Positions 44,318 to 53,384 of a stretch of DNA of 64,000 nt are shown in pieces. Made by a program: the position numbers and the translations under genes. Numbering within the stretch: the first letter of the stretch is position 1; the number at the start of each line of letters is the position of its first letter. The stretch is from NCBI RefSeq assembly GCF_007744675.1, contig NZ_CP036269.1, positions 6,065,046 through 6,129,045 on the forward strand, read 5' to 3'. The stretch comes from Gimesia alba. GTDB lineage: Bacteria > Planctomycetota > Planctomycetia > Planctomycetales > Planctomycetaceae. Below the pieces are notes generated by a model that searched no databases, had not been told where the DNA came from, and was given only the letters and a program-made list of their open reading frames with translations.

Positions 44318-47253
44318 GGTATTACTTCTTCTGCTGTAAATACGAACGTAACACTAAATTGCCGCGGCTCAGGTTTCACTATAAGCTCAATTTCGATATC
44401 TAACATATTCAAATTAATTTGAATTAGTTTACCTAGTTTGTAATATCCACTATCCCCTTCACTTCGCACTTCTTGTCCTGATACACTGGACTTTACTCTT
44501 TCAGAAAGCTGGTTTGACAGGTCACGCAATTCTTCTAAGTCAATGTTTTGAGGCAAAGAATTTTCAATACTGATTGCTGCTCTCTCATCTTTTTCAAATA
44601 TTTTTATTGATACATTCTCAGCACCATCTAAAGAGTATTTTACTGCATTTTCTAAAGGGATATAAATCATATCCACGAAATAAGTAAATGTTTCACCTGG
44701 AAGACGCCATTCCTTTAATTTTTCAACTACCAGTTGCTGAGTTTTATCAGGTGAAGTTCTTCGAAGCATTTCAATACTTGTTTTAACCACATGGTGAACT
44801 TCGTAATCTGGCATTGTGGCATCTCCGACAGTCTCAAACCATCCGGCAATTAAATCTAACTCCACTTGAATGTCAGTACGACATTTTCCTACACAGGCAC
44901 TAAACTCAGATTGATTTAGCCTTGGTAACAAATAAATTATGTCTTGTTCTAACTCATTTAATGCATTGATTAATTTTGAACATAGTTCGTTACGAATTAC
45001 ATTTCGAACTTCTTTGAGAACAACTTTCGACCGAAGATTCAATTCCTCGATACACATATCTATAAAGTCACCTACAAATTCGATACTTCCATATTTTAAA
45101 TATAAAGAGGCTAGTTGATAATCATCATACTCAAAGTCAAAAAGCCCATCCGGAGTTTCTTCGTTTCTAATCTGGATCCAACTCCTTTTTACATTATCAA
45201 TGATCTCATCAATTGATTTCGAAAACGAACCTAGTCTTTCATCAATTTTTTCATATCCAATGATCTTTTGAAATCTTGAAGCCCAGTATTGATTGGAATG
45301 ATATTTACCAGTTGAAGATTCAAGAGTGGTAATAATTTGCCTTTCTTCGAAAACTCGACGCATCTGACCAGCCAAAGTCCCATGCCTTATTCGTAAGCTT
45401 AAATATGAATCTAGTCCATACTCATTACTGGATATATATCGATATCTGATTTCATGAAATAGGATATTAAAGAGTTCAACTGCGGCGTCCAATTGAATTA
45501 TATCTCTTTTGTTAATCACTCTTTTTGTATTAATATCAAATTCAAAAACAGAGTATCTAATACTTTCATCTAATCCATACCATTGCCGATACCTATCAAA
45601 CCCTTCATAAAACGCACGATCTAATGATTTTTTTATACCAACCGTATCGACATATACCTTACTAGAATCTATTTGATGAACTGCATCTCTTACCGCTCTT
45701 GCTTGTGTTAAACGATGAATTTCATTCGAATACTCTTCGGCATTAGAAGAATCAATCCTCAGAAGATGTTGGCATAGCTTAATCCTTTCTTCTTCTAGAT
45801 CATCAGATGATTCGTATGCTATTGAAGAATCTAGAATTTCTGTTACACATACGTATCGAAGAAAATAAACAAACCATGATTGCGAATATTCTTCACATTG
45901 AGATAAAAGCTCACTTGGTCTCGATGCCCCTTTATCTGAAAGAAATTTGTCCAACAGAATAAACAGTTTTTTATTGTTATTTGGTAATGAATTTTCTTTA
46001 TAATAAATCGAGTTTAATACTGCCCAACCAAAATGTGTCATTTTTTCGTAACCACCGAGGATGTCATGCTGAACTATCAAATCCCATACGGGAACTGACA
46101 ATAGAAATTCTCGGCGAGTAAAATAAACACTAAGTACTAGCTTCAGACATTTATTGAGTTGCTCTGTAGCAAGGAAAGCTTTAAACAATCCTTCAATTGC
46201 ATGACATTCGAATATTTGATTTCCTGAAGACTTTTCCTTCAAATCCTCAAATACCAAAACTGCATCAGAATACTCTCCATTTCTAATTCTGCCTACCCCT
46301 TGATAAGCTAGTTGGCGCTCACTTGGTACATCTAAATCAGTACATTGAGAATCACTATTCAACAAGTAATTGAATAATTTCAAAGTTACTGTTTCACCAA
46401 ATATTCCTCTAAATGATTCGTAATAACATTTAGATTCGCTAGAGTTTTTAAATACATCGAGAAATCGAGGAGTTGGAACAGATGTATTAATCTCTCTCAA
46501 AAGAGGAAGGTTAAGATTATCATGAATTGTTTGGTGACGTCTTACAAAGGCATATAACTGTGGACCAAGTGTTGTATTCCAAAAAATATAAGCGGCTTTT
46601 TCAAGACGGAGCAAACTATCATCGGCACTGGGTGTTCTCGCGAATACATGATAAATATTTTCTATTATTTCACTCAAATAAGTTTCTTTATCTCCTTCTC
46701 TTTTAGGTTGTGCACCTAAATGAATCAGAGATTTGCAATACAGTTCGTAGAACTCAAGTTGTATTGGGTTCTCTGCTAAAAGTATGTATGAATCTTCCAG
46801 TGCTTTTTTGTAATCCCCACGAGTATAAGTATCTATTACTCCATTAACTTTACTTGAATATTCAATATTCTCAGATTGAATTAACCCAGAACAAGCCGTG
46901 GATATCATGTTAATACGAGACTCATCAAATCCCGTACCAAGACACTTGAGAGCTTGATCTACAAGTTTTCTATTTTTCTCTAAATTGAATACTGTTAAAT
47001 ACTCTAATACTTTGACAAATAATAGAAATCGATCTACAACAGCGTAGCAACTTTCAATATTTAGAATTTGAATCAGATTATGTTCTGTGAACTTCCGAAA
47101 GGAAAAATAACAAGATTTGAACCAAAGATAAGCCACGTTTGCAAACAAGTCGCCTTCGTGGATGTAGTCACTAAAAAATTCATGCATTGAATCAATATAA
47201 GCAGCAATTGAAAACTCATGCTCTGCTCTTCTACTAGAAAATTCTAACAACAT
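44311..47253 (-). CDS. dtcA: Sensor histidine kinase with TPR-like sensor region, DtcA-like (Detocs), main fragment
   Basis: A 980-residue frame. The N-terminal ~600 residues are helical and repeat-like (TPR-type, for example YKKALEDSYILLAENPIQLEFYE), suited to sensing a phage factor. The last ~150 residues form a HATPase_c domain: N-box YIPLENAVKYSLDG and a G-box-like SEGDSGYYKLGKLIQIN. I see no textbook H-box; His residues in YEVHHVVKTSIEML are candidates. The open frame continues upstream of ATG 47253 to about 47391, and a further in-register N-terminal part appears in another frame (47372-47821), so the gene is probably frameshifted. The call as DtcA rests on domain order and on the dtcB- and dtcC-like genes downstream. 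Confidence 0.72.
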   Translation of the reverse strand: MLLEFSSRRAEHEFSIAAYIDSMHEFFSDYIHEGDLFANVAYLWFKSCYFSFRKFTEHNLIQILNIESCYAVVDRFLLFVKVLEYLTVFNLEKNRKLVDQALKCLGTGFDESRINMISTACSGLIQSENIEYSSKVNGVIDTYTRGDYKKALEDSYILLAENPIQLEFYELYCKSLIHLGAQPKREGDKETYLSEIIENIYHVFARTPSADDSLLRLEKAAYIFWNTTLGPQLYAFVRRHQTIHDNLNLPLLREINTSVPTPRFLDVFKNSSESKCYYESFRGIFGETVTLKLFNYLLNSDSQCTDLDVPSERQLAYQGVGRIRNGEYSDAVLVFEDLKEKSSGNQIFECHAIEGLFKAFLATEQLNKCLKLVLSVYFTRREFLLSVPVWDLIVQHDILGGYEKMTHFGWAVLNSIYYKENSLPNNNKKLFILLDKFLSDKGASRPSELLSQCEEYSQSWFVYFLRYVCVTEILDSSIAYESSDDLEEERIKLCQHLLRIDSSNAEEYSNEIHRLTQARAVRDAVHQIDSSKVYVDTVGIKKSLDRAFYEGFDRYRQWYGLDESIRYSVFEFDINTKRVINKRDIIQLDAAVELFNILFHEIRYRYISSNEYGLDSYLSLRIRHGTLAGQMRRVFEERQIITTLESSTGKYHSNQYWASRFQKIIGYEKIDERLGSFSKSIDEIIDNVKRSWIQIRNEETPDGLFDFEYDDYQLASLYLKYGSIEFVGDFIDMCIEELNLRSKVVLKEVRNVIRNELCSKLINALNELEQDIIYLLPRLNQSEFSACVGKCRTDIQVELDLIAGWFETVGDATMPDYEVHHVVKTSIEMLRRTSPDKTQQLVVEKLKEWRLPGETFTYFVDMIYIPLENAVKYSLDGAENVSIKIFEKDERAAISIENSLPQNIDLEELRDLSNQLSERVKSSVSGQEVRSEGDSGYYKLGKLIQINLNMLDIEIELIVKPEPRQFSVTFVFTAEEVIPC

Positions 47254-47371
47254 CTTCGCAAAATAATCATCAGTGGAATTTAATGCTGACTGAAGTTCTA
47301 CCCTATTACTTTTTATTCCACTATGTAATTCTGCTAATAGAATGGCCGATTCAGAAGCCCAAAGAGATGCC

Positions 47372-47821
47372 TTAAAGTTTTGTTTGATATTTTAGTAAAT
47401 TCTCAGCTAAGTTCAGGTCACCTGAAACTATTGCTACCTCAAATTGTTTTTTCTCTTGAAGAAAAGAGTTAATTTCATTCTGCCACACTTTTAGTCCTAT
47501 TGCAGTCCAAGTTAACTCATTCGACAAGCTTAGTGCATCATTTGTTGGTAGAACTGGAAGGAATTCATTTAAGTTAGAGGGAAAAGGAATACCATATAAT
47601 TTTTTACTAACATGTGGCAGTCGAGGGGCTCGTTTCAAAACATATGAAATGACCTGAGGAGATTCGCTTTTCAGATCTTCTGTATCAATATCCTTATTAG
47701 AAAAACCTTTAAGTAGCCCATCAATATATTGATGAGATTTGTTTTTCAGAGAATTAGTCTTGTTTTTATTTTTCGATTTCGTTCTTAACTTTCGAGTTTT
47801 ATTTTGTTTTCTCTTGCCCAT
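47372..47821 (-). pseudogene. dtcA: N-terminal fragment of the DtcA-like kinase, separated by a frameshift
   Basis: A 149-residue frame from ATG 47821. It starts very basic (GKRKQNKTRKLRTKSKNKNK) and ends EVAIVSGDLNLAENLLKYQTKL. The last part looks like the first helix pair of a TPR-like repeat. In the next frame, directly after the A4 tract (complement of 47390-47393), the sequence continues NIKQNFKASLWASESAILLA without a stop into the kinase gene. One extra base in the A-tract explains both. The alternatives are a genuinely separate small gene, or a sequencing error that makes the kinase look broken. Confidence 0.6.
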
Positions 47822-48094
47822 AAGATCTTTTAACTCGTAATAATAAGCGTTTTATTGTAATTACAGACTTTAAAGAGATGCAGAAATTAGTTTCTCTATA
47901 TTAGGTATAGATAAAATACCTAATATGAACAAAAGAATCCATCATTTAAATATTAAAGTACAAGCCCGCATATTACATTGAGTACTACTATTTTCATTTA
48001 TTCACAATTTTCAATTTAGATTACAAACGTTGCCTCAAGCCGTCTTATGAAAATTAGATTGAATATAGTCAGAATTTGCATCTAACATTAACTA
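47822..48094. other. AT-rich region upstream of the Detocs-like operon
   Basis: About 270 bases, with no gene on either strand. It contains the 11-bp palindrome listed separately and probably the promoter of the minus-strand operon. Confidence 0.5.
47898..47926 (-). promoter_or_regulatory. Perfect 11-bp inverted repeat upstream of the Detocs-like operon
   Basis: ATATTAGGTAT and ATACCTAATAT are separated by AGATAAA. On the minus strand TTGTTC and TATACC, 17 bases apart, make a weak candidate promoter that the palindrome overlaps. It could be an operator. The start codon of the first frame lies about 77 bases downstream. Confidence 0.45.
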
Positions 48095-48128
48095 TGAAAA
48101 AAAAGGCAGCCCCGAAGGACTGCCTTTC
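48095..48128 (-). terminator. Intrinsic terminator of glgC
   Basis: On the minus strand AAAGGCAG and CTGCCTTT form an 8-bp stem around TCCTTCGGGG, followed by eight Ts. It is 29 bases after the glgC stop. Confidence 0.95.
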
Positions 48129-48156
48129 TGAGTGTTCATATTTGATGATCGGTGTA

Positions 48157-49437
48157 TTACAGTTTCCACCCGTCTGCCAGCACAGTCCCTTTCGGTACGA
48201 CGATAATTCCGTCGCGGATCAGGACATCGCTGTGGTCGAAGTCCTGTTCGGTGTGGCCGTTGAGTTCGATGCGGACGTTTTTGCCGACCCGGCAGTTTTT
48301 ATCGACAATGGCCCCGTCGATATAAGCACCCTCATCGATGCCAAAGGGAGGCAGACCGTCATCCGCGGTTTCTTTACACTGGTCCTGATAAAAGTCGGCT
48401 CCCATCACGATTGAATTTTTAATCGTCACGTTCTTGCCGATACGGCAGCGCAGGCCGATCACGCTGTTTTCAATCACGGCTCCTTCATCAATTTCACAAC
48501 CATCGGCGATCAGACTGCGTTTGATGTTGGTGCCTTCGCAGCGCGTCGGTGGCAGGAAGCGGGGACGCGAATAGATGGGCGCCTTCTCGACGACAAAATC
48601 GAAGGGCGGATCGGGATGCGTCAGCGCCAGGTTCGCATCAAAGAACGAACGGATCGTCCCGATGTCTTCCCAGTAGCCATCGAACAGATGCGCGTGGACC
48701 TTGTGCGTGCGAATCGACATCGGAAAGATTTCTTTACCGAAGTCTTCGTAATCGGTTTTCTTCAACAGATCCACCAGCAGATCGCGATTAAACAGGTAGA
48801 TGCCCATACTGGCCAGACAGTCGCGGCCCCGGCTTTCGATACCCTGCTGATCGATCCATTCCGACGGTGTGCGAACCATAGCCAGCTCTTCTTCTGTCTG
48901 TGGTTTTTCCAGGAAGCTTTCCACGCGTCCTGCATCGTTCACTTTCATAATGCCGAATGCGGAAGCCTGCTCGCTGGAGAGAGGCACCGTGGCGATCGTC
49001 ACATCGGCCTTCGAGTCGATGTGTGTCTGCAGCATTTCCAGATAATCCATGCGATAGAGCTGATCGCCGGATAGGATCAGAACGTAATCAATGTCCGACT
49101 GTTCGATGCAGCGGATATTTTTGCGGACCGCGTCAGCCGTCCCCTGATACCAGTCAGTCCCTTCCATCGTCTGCTGTGCGGCCAGAATTTCCACAAAGCC
49201 GCCACCAAAGGAATCGAACTTGTAGGTCTGGCGAATATGACGGTGCAGACTGACCGAGTTGAACTGCGTGATCAAGTAAATACGACTCAGTTCGCTATTA
49301 ATACAGTTCGAAATCGGAATATCAATCAACCGATATTTTCCCGCCAGAGGAACCGCGGGTTTAGAACGAAACTGTGTAAGCGGAAACAGACGTGTGCCCT
49401 TTCCTCCCCCCAGGATGAGGCTGACGACATTTTTCAT
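48157..49437 (-). CDS. glgC: Glucose-1-phosphate adenylyltransferase
   Basis: A 426-residue ADP-glucose pyrophosphorylase making ADP-glucose for glycogen synthesis. The N-terminus has LILGGGKGTRLFPLTQFRSKP, the nucleotide site. PISNCINSELSRIYLITQFN and LILSGDQLYRMDYLEM (the GDxLYxMDY motif) are typical. ASMGIYLFNRDLL and EDIGTIRSFFDANLAL mark the sugar-phosphate site. The C-terminal left-handed beta-helix (about 300-426: IKRSLIADGCEIDEGAVIEN and similar) mediates allostery and tetramer formation. AGGT precedes ATG 49437. It is a single-gene unit beside the AT-rich island. Confidence 0.96.
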   Translation of the reverse strand: MKNVVSLILGGGKGTRLFPLTQFRSKPAVPLAGKYRLIDIPISNCINSELSRIYLITQFNSVSLHRHIRQTYKFDSFGGGFVEILAAQQTMEGTDWYQGTADAVRKNIRCIEQSDIDYVLILSGDQLYRMDYLEMLQTHIDSKADVTIATVPLSSEQASAFGIMKVNDAGRVESFLEKPQTEEELAMVRTPSEWIDQQGIESRGRDCLASMGIYLFNRDLLVDLLKKTDYEDFGKEIFPMSIRTHKVHAHLFDGYWEDIGTIRSFFDANLALTHPDPPFDFVVEKAPIYSRPRFLPPTRCEGTNIKRSLIADGCEIDEGAVIENSVIGLRCRIGKNVTIKNSIVMGADFYQDQCKETADDGLPPFGIDEGAYIDGAIVDKNCRVGKNVRIELNGHTEQDFDHSDVLIRDGIIVVPKGTVLADGWKL

Positions 49438-49757
49438 AAAGTAACCTGATTCTAGTGCAACGCACTGATAACGTGAGTTCGTACATTTTTCTAAGCAAAC
49501 TTAATGAACAGCCTGCCCGTTGGTAATTCTCTTCTGTATTTGTTTCATGTTACTTAATTTTCAACATGCAAACCAGTTTATAAAGACCTGTACTCCACTG
49601 GCTCATGAAAAATTCTCAGTCGAAATCAAATCTGTATTGATCAGGCAAATTAGGAGAATTCCAGGCTGTGAACTGCTTATCGCCAGCGTTAAGATATGAT
49701 AAATTCTCCATCTATACTCATTTTGATGCATCATTTGTCTCGCCGAGGAGTGCTACC
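49438..49757. other. Divergent intergenic region
   Basis: About 320 bases between glgC and the PVC cytochrome gene, AT-rich, probably holding both promoters. A GTG at 49668, in frame with the downstream gene, is an alternative start for it. Confidence 0.45.
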
Positions 49758-52700
49758 TTGTTTCCTGTCCACTGTCTGAAATTGTCGTCGTTGATACGCG
49801 TCCCTGTCGCTACGGTTTGTCTGCTCTCGCTTTTCGGTATGCAATCCAGTTTTGCAGAAACGCCTTACACACCTGCGATCGCCGAAGCATCCAAAGAAGG
49901 TGAGCAAGCGATTCAGGGTTTTCGTGTGCCGAAGGGGATGACGGTCAGCCTGTTTGCAGCAGAACCCTTGCTGGCAAATCCGGTGGCATTCTGTATCGAC
50001 GAGCAGGGCCGGTTTTATGTTGCAGAAACATTCCGACAGGGAAAAGGCGTGGAAGACAATCGCGGCCACATGAACTGGCTGCACGACGATCTGGCTGCCG
50101 AAACGCTTGAAGATCGCCTGGCTTTCTTCAAGAAACATCTCAAAGAGGGAGTCAAAGAATACGCACGCGAACACGATCGCATCCGCCTGGTGGAAGACCG
50201 GGACCATGACGGCAAAGCCGACCATGCGAGTGTCTTCGCCGACGGATTCAACGGCATTCTGGAAGGTACCGGCGCCGGGATTCTGGCCCGCGGCGGATAC
50301 GTCTACTACACGTGCATTCCGCATGTCTGGAAACTCAGCGACACCGCCCACGAAGGCAAAGCGACGCTGCGGGAAAAGTTGAGTAGCGGTTACGGTATCC
50401 GTGTTGCCTTTCGCGGTCATGACCTGCACGGCTTGAAGCTCGGCCCTGACGGACGCCTCTATTTCAGCATCGGCGACCGCGGATACAACATCAAAACCAA
50501 AGAAGGCAAGCACCTGTTCCGACCCGATACGGGAGCCGTCTTCCGTTGTAATCTCGATGGCACCGAGCTGGAAGAATTCGCTTACGGCTTGCGAAACCCG
50601 CAGGAATTGACGTTTGACGATTATGGCAATCTCTTCACCGGCGATAACAATTCGGATAGCGGCGACAAAGCCCGCTGGGTGTATGTGGTCGAAGGAGGCG
50701 ACACCGGCTGGCGGATGTATTATCAATACCTCAGCGATCGTGGTCCCTTCAACCGGGAAAAAATCTGGCACCCTGCCCACAAAGGACAACCCGCTTACAT
50801 GGTTCCCCCCGTGATCAATCTTGCCGACGGTCCTTCCGGGCTTGTGCATTATCCGGGCGTCGGTTTGTCGGATCGCTACAAAGATCACTTCTTCCTGGCC
50901 GACTTCCGCGGCACACCTTCCCGCAGTGGAATTCGATCCTTTGCTGTGAAACCGAAAGGGGCGTCCTTCGAACTGACCGATTCGCATGAATTCATCTGGC
51001 AGATTCTGGCTACCGATGTCGACTTCGGCTACGACGGCAGTCTGTATGTGAGCGACTGGGTGAATGGCTGGAACGGACTGGGCAAAGGCCGGATCTACGA
51101 GTTCACCGATACCGAACATGCGAAAGCTGCCAAAGCCGCACATTCCGCCGAACTGATGAAAGAGGGCTTCTCCCAACGTTCCATCAAAGAATTAACGAAG
51201 CTGCTGTCACACCCCGATCAACGCATTCGCATGGAAGCGCAGTTTGCTCTCGTCGATGAAGGCGCCTTAGAAGCATTACAGAGTGTGGCCCTCGATTCGA
51301 AAGATCAGCTTGCCCGCCTGCATGCCATCTGGGGCATCGGTCAACTGGGTCGCAAAACCTCATCCGACGTTTCCGGCATTCAAAGCCTGCTGAAAGACGC
51401 CGACGGCGAAGTCCGCGGGCAGACCGCAAAAGTGATCGGCGAAGCAGATTTCAAAGCCGCCGTGCCGGCTCTCATCGAACTGGTTTCCGATCCCAACGCC
51501 CGCGTGCAATATTTCGCTACGGTGGCACTGGGAAATCTCGAAGCCGCCGATGCGATTCCCGCGTTATTTGATCTGCTCAAGAAAAATAACAATGACGACC
51601 CGATGCTGCGACACGCGGCGATTCTAGCGTTGGCACGAATCGGAGACGCCGAACAGTTGATTGCCGCCGCGAATAATGAATCAGCGGCCATACGACTGGG
51701 AGCCGTCGTGGCGCTCCGTCGTCTGAAACGCAAAGAGGTGGGTCTGTTCCTGCAGGATTCTGACCCGCTTGTTGTGTTGGAAGCAGCTCGTGCGATTAAC
51801 GACGCCCCCATTCCCGGCGCGGTTTCTGATTTGGCTGCCGTTTCGATTCGCCCCGATCAGTCCGAAGCGTTATTACGCCGCGTGATGAATGCGAACTTCC
51901 GTCTGGGTGGTGCCGAGAATGCGGCCGCGGTCGCAAAAATCGCCGCCGACAGTAAAGTTCCGGAAGCACTCCGTCTGGAAGCGATTGAAGAACTGAGCCA
52001 ATGGAACGAGCCTTCCCCACTCGATCGAGTACTGGGACGCTGGCAGCCGATTGAAAACCGAAAACCCATCGAACTGACCGGCATTGTCGGCCCCATTGTA
52101 CCAGATCTGTTTCAGAGTTCCGAGAAGGTCAAAACCGCGGGCACGGGACTGGCTGAGAAATACGGCATCAAAGCAGCGGCTCCGATGCTGGCAAAAATGG
52201 TCGCCGATACCAAACGCCCGGTGGATGTGCGTGTCGCCTCTTTGAAAGCCTTGGATAAACTGGGATATTCCAGTATTACCGACGTCGCCAAAACCGCGAT
52301 CAAAGACAAAAAAGCAGCCCTGCGAGTGACCGGCAGAAACGTACTGGCTCGACATCAGCCGGAAGCGGCCCTCCCAGAGCTGGAACAGGCCATTGAAAAA
52401 GGCCAGACATCCGAAAAACAGGGCGCCATCGCGACCTTGACCGAAATGAAACTCCCCGCAGTGACAGAGATTTTAGTGCGCTGGATGCAGCGACTTGCCA
52501 AAGGCGAGGTGCCAGCCGAGATACAACTCGATTTACTCAAAGCAGCCAGGCAGAAACAGACTCCCGAGCTGGATCAACTGCTCGTAGCCTTTGATCAGAG
52601 CCGGCCCAAAGATGATGCGATCAGCGGTTATATTGAAACGCTGTCCGGCGGCAATGCAGCCCGCGGTCGCGAGATCTTTTATGGACGGAGCGACACATCA

Positions 52701-53102
52701 TGCCGCCGTTGTCATATGATCAAAAATAACGGTGGTGAAGTTGGCCCCGATTTGTCCGGGATCGGCATCGATAAAGACCGGCGGTATCTGCTGGAAGCAA
52801 TCGTAGCGCCGAATAAAGCCATCGCCAAGGGATTCGAAACAGCAGTGCTGGCCACTCTGGACGGCAAAGTTCTGGTAGGCATCGTGCGAAAAGAGGATGA
52901 TAAAGTAATCGTGTTAATGGATGCGAAAGGGACGATCAGTCGCGTGTTGAAGGAAGACATCGACGAACGGGCATCAGGAAAATCAGCCATGCCCGAAGAG
53001 ATCGTCAAACAGCTCAGCAAAGACGATTTGCGCGATCTGGTGGAATTTCTGAGTCGTCAGAAACAAAAAAAGAAAGCGACTTCCAACAAACATGAAGGTT
53101 GA
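49758..53102 (+). CDS. PVC-type propeller/HEAT/CxxCH cytochrome c protein (putative membrane-bound dehydrogenase)
   Basis: A protein of about 1114 residues. A signal peptide (IRVPVATVCLLSLFGMQSSFA) is followed by a beta-propeller of the GDH/PVC dehydrogenase type (about 45-470: FYVAETFRQGKG, LHGLKLGPDGRLYFSIGDRG, YGLRNPQELTFDDYGNLFTG). HEAT repeats come next (about 480-950). A C-terminal cytochrome c module has CRRCH at residue 982 followed by GGEVGPDLSGIG. Such proteins are abundant in planctomycetes and probably oxidise sugars outside the cytoplasm, but substrates are unproven. I choose TTG 49758 because GAGGAG lies 7 bases upstream; GTG 49668 with AGGAG at 11 bases would add 30 residues before the signal. 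Confidence 0.87.
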   Translation: MFPVHCLKLSSLIRVPVATVCLLSLFGMQSSFAETPYTPAIAEASKEGEQAIQGFRVPKGMTVSLFAAEPLLANPVAFCIDEQGRFYVAETFRQGKGVEDNRGHMNWLHDDLAAETLEDRLAFFKKHLKEGVKEYAREHDRIRLVEDRDHDGKADHASVFADGFNGILEGTGAGILARGGYVYYTCIPHVWKLSDTAHEGKATLREKLSSGYGIRVAFRGHDLHGLKLGPDGRLYFSIGDRGYNIKTKEGKHLFRPDTGAVFRCNLDGTELEEFAYGLRNPQELTFDDYGNLFTGDNNSDSGDKARWVYVVEGGDTGWRMYYQYLSDRGPFNREKIWHPAHKGQPAYMVPPVINLADGPSGLVHYPGVGLSDRYKDHFFLADFRGTPSRSGIRSFAVKPKGASFELTDSHEFIWQILATDVDFGYDGSLYVSDWVNGWNGLGKGRIYEFTDTEHAKAAKAAHSAELMKEGFSQRSIKELTKLLSHPDQRIRMEAQFALVDEGALEALQSVALDSKDQLARLHAIWGIGQLGRKTSSDVSGIQSLLKDADGEVRGQTAKVIGEADFKAAVPALIELVSDPNARVQYFATVALGNLEAADAIPALFDLLKKNNNDDPMLRHAAILALARIGDAEQLIAAANNESAAIRLGAVVALRRLKRKEVGLFLQDSDPLVVLEAARAINDAPIPGAVSDLAAVSIRPDQSEALLRRVMNANFRLGGAENAAAVAKIAADSKVPEALRLEAIEELSQWNEPSPLDRVLGRWQPIENRKPIELTGIVGPIVPDLFQSSEKVKTAGTGLAEKYGIKAAAPMLAKMVADTKRPVDVRVASLKALDKLGYSSITDVAKTAIKDKKAALRVTGRNVLARHQPEAALPELEQAIEKGQTSEKQGAIATLTEMKLPAVTEILVRWMQRLAKGEVPAEIQLDLLKAARQKQTPELDQLLVAFDQSRPKDDAISGYIETLSGGNAARGREIFYGRSDTSCRRCHMIKNNGGEVGPDLSGIGIDKDRRYLLEAIVAPNKAIAKGFETAVLATLDGKVLVGIVRKEDDKVIVLMDAKGTISRVLKEDIDERASGKSAMPEEIVKQLSKDDLRDLVEFLSRQKQKKKATSNKHEG

Positions 53103-53251
53103 TCGTTGGTTGTTTCTGCAGAAATATATTTATAAAATCGCCTCCTTGTTTTGCGTGGGACTGCTGGCTAAAATGAAGATATAACGAAACAGAGAAATAA
53201 GCCTCTGCCTTGTTGATTCAAAATCGTGAGTTGACCCTACAAATATTAAAC

Positions 53252-53325
53252 TGGGGACCCCCGAAATTCGGCTGCGTGTATATCCGGTATATCCGGCTCA
53301 CACAACCCGGGTTATCAGGTCCCCA
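53252..53325 (+). promoter_or_regulatory. Candidate structured leader upstream of rarA
   Basis: TGGGGACC (53252) and GGTCCCCA (53318) would close a 74-base element. Inside are CCGA-AAT-TCGG, the duplicated TATATCCGG, GTGT/ACAC and the self-complementary AACCCGGGTT. Four nested short palindromes in 74 bases is more than expected by chance and suggests a folded RNA or a protein-binding site. It ends 60 bases before the rarA start. No known riboswitch class is recognised. Confidence 0.4.
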
Positions 53326-53384
53326 CTTTGCAATCACGGGTTCTAATATACCCGCGTCTGAATCACTTGGTGGAGGTTTTTTTC

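Noticed and set aside
49731-51176. Open frame of 481 codons on the minus strand under the PVC cytochrome gene
   Set aside because: It is antisense to the propeller region of a clearly recognisable protein; its product has no recognisable domain.
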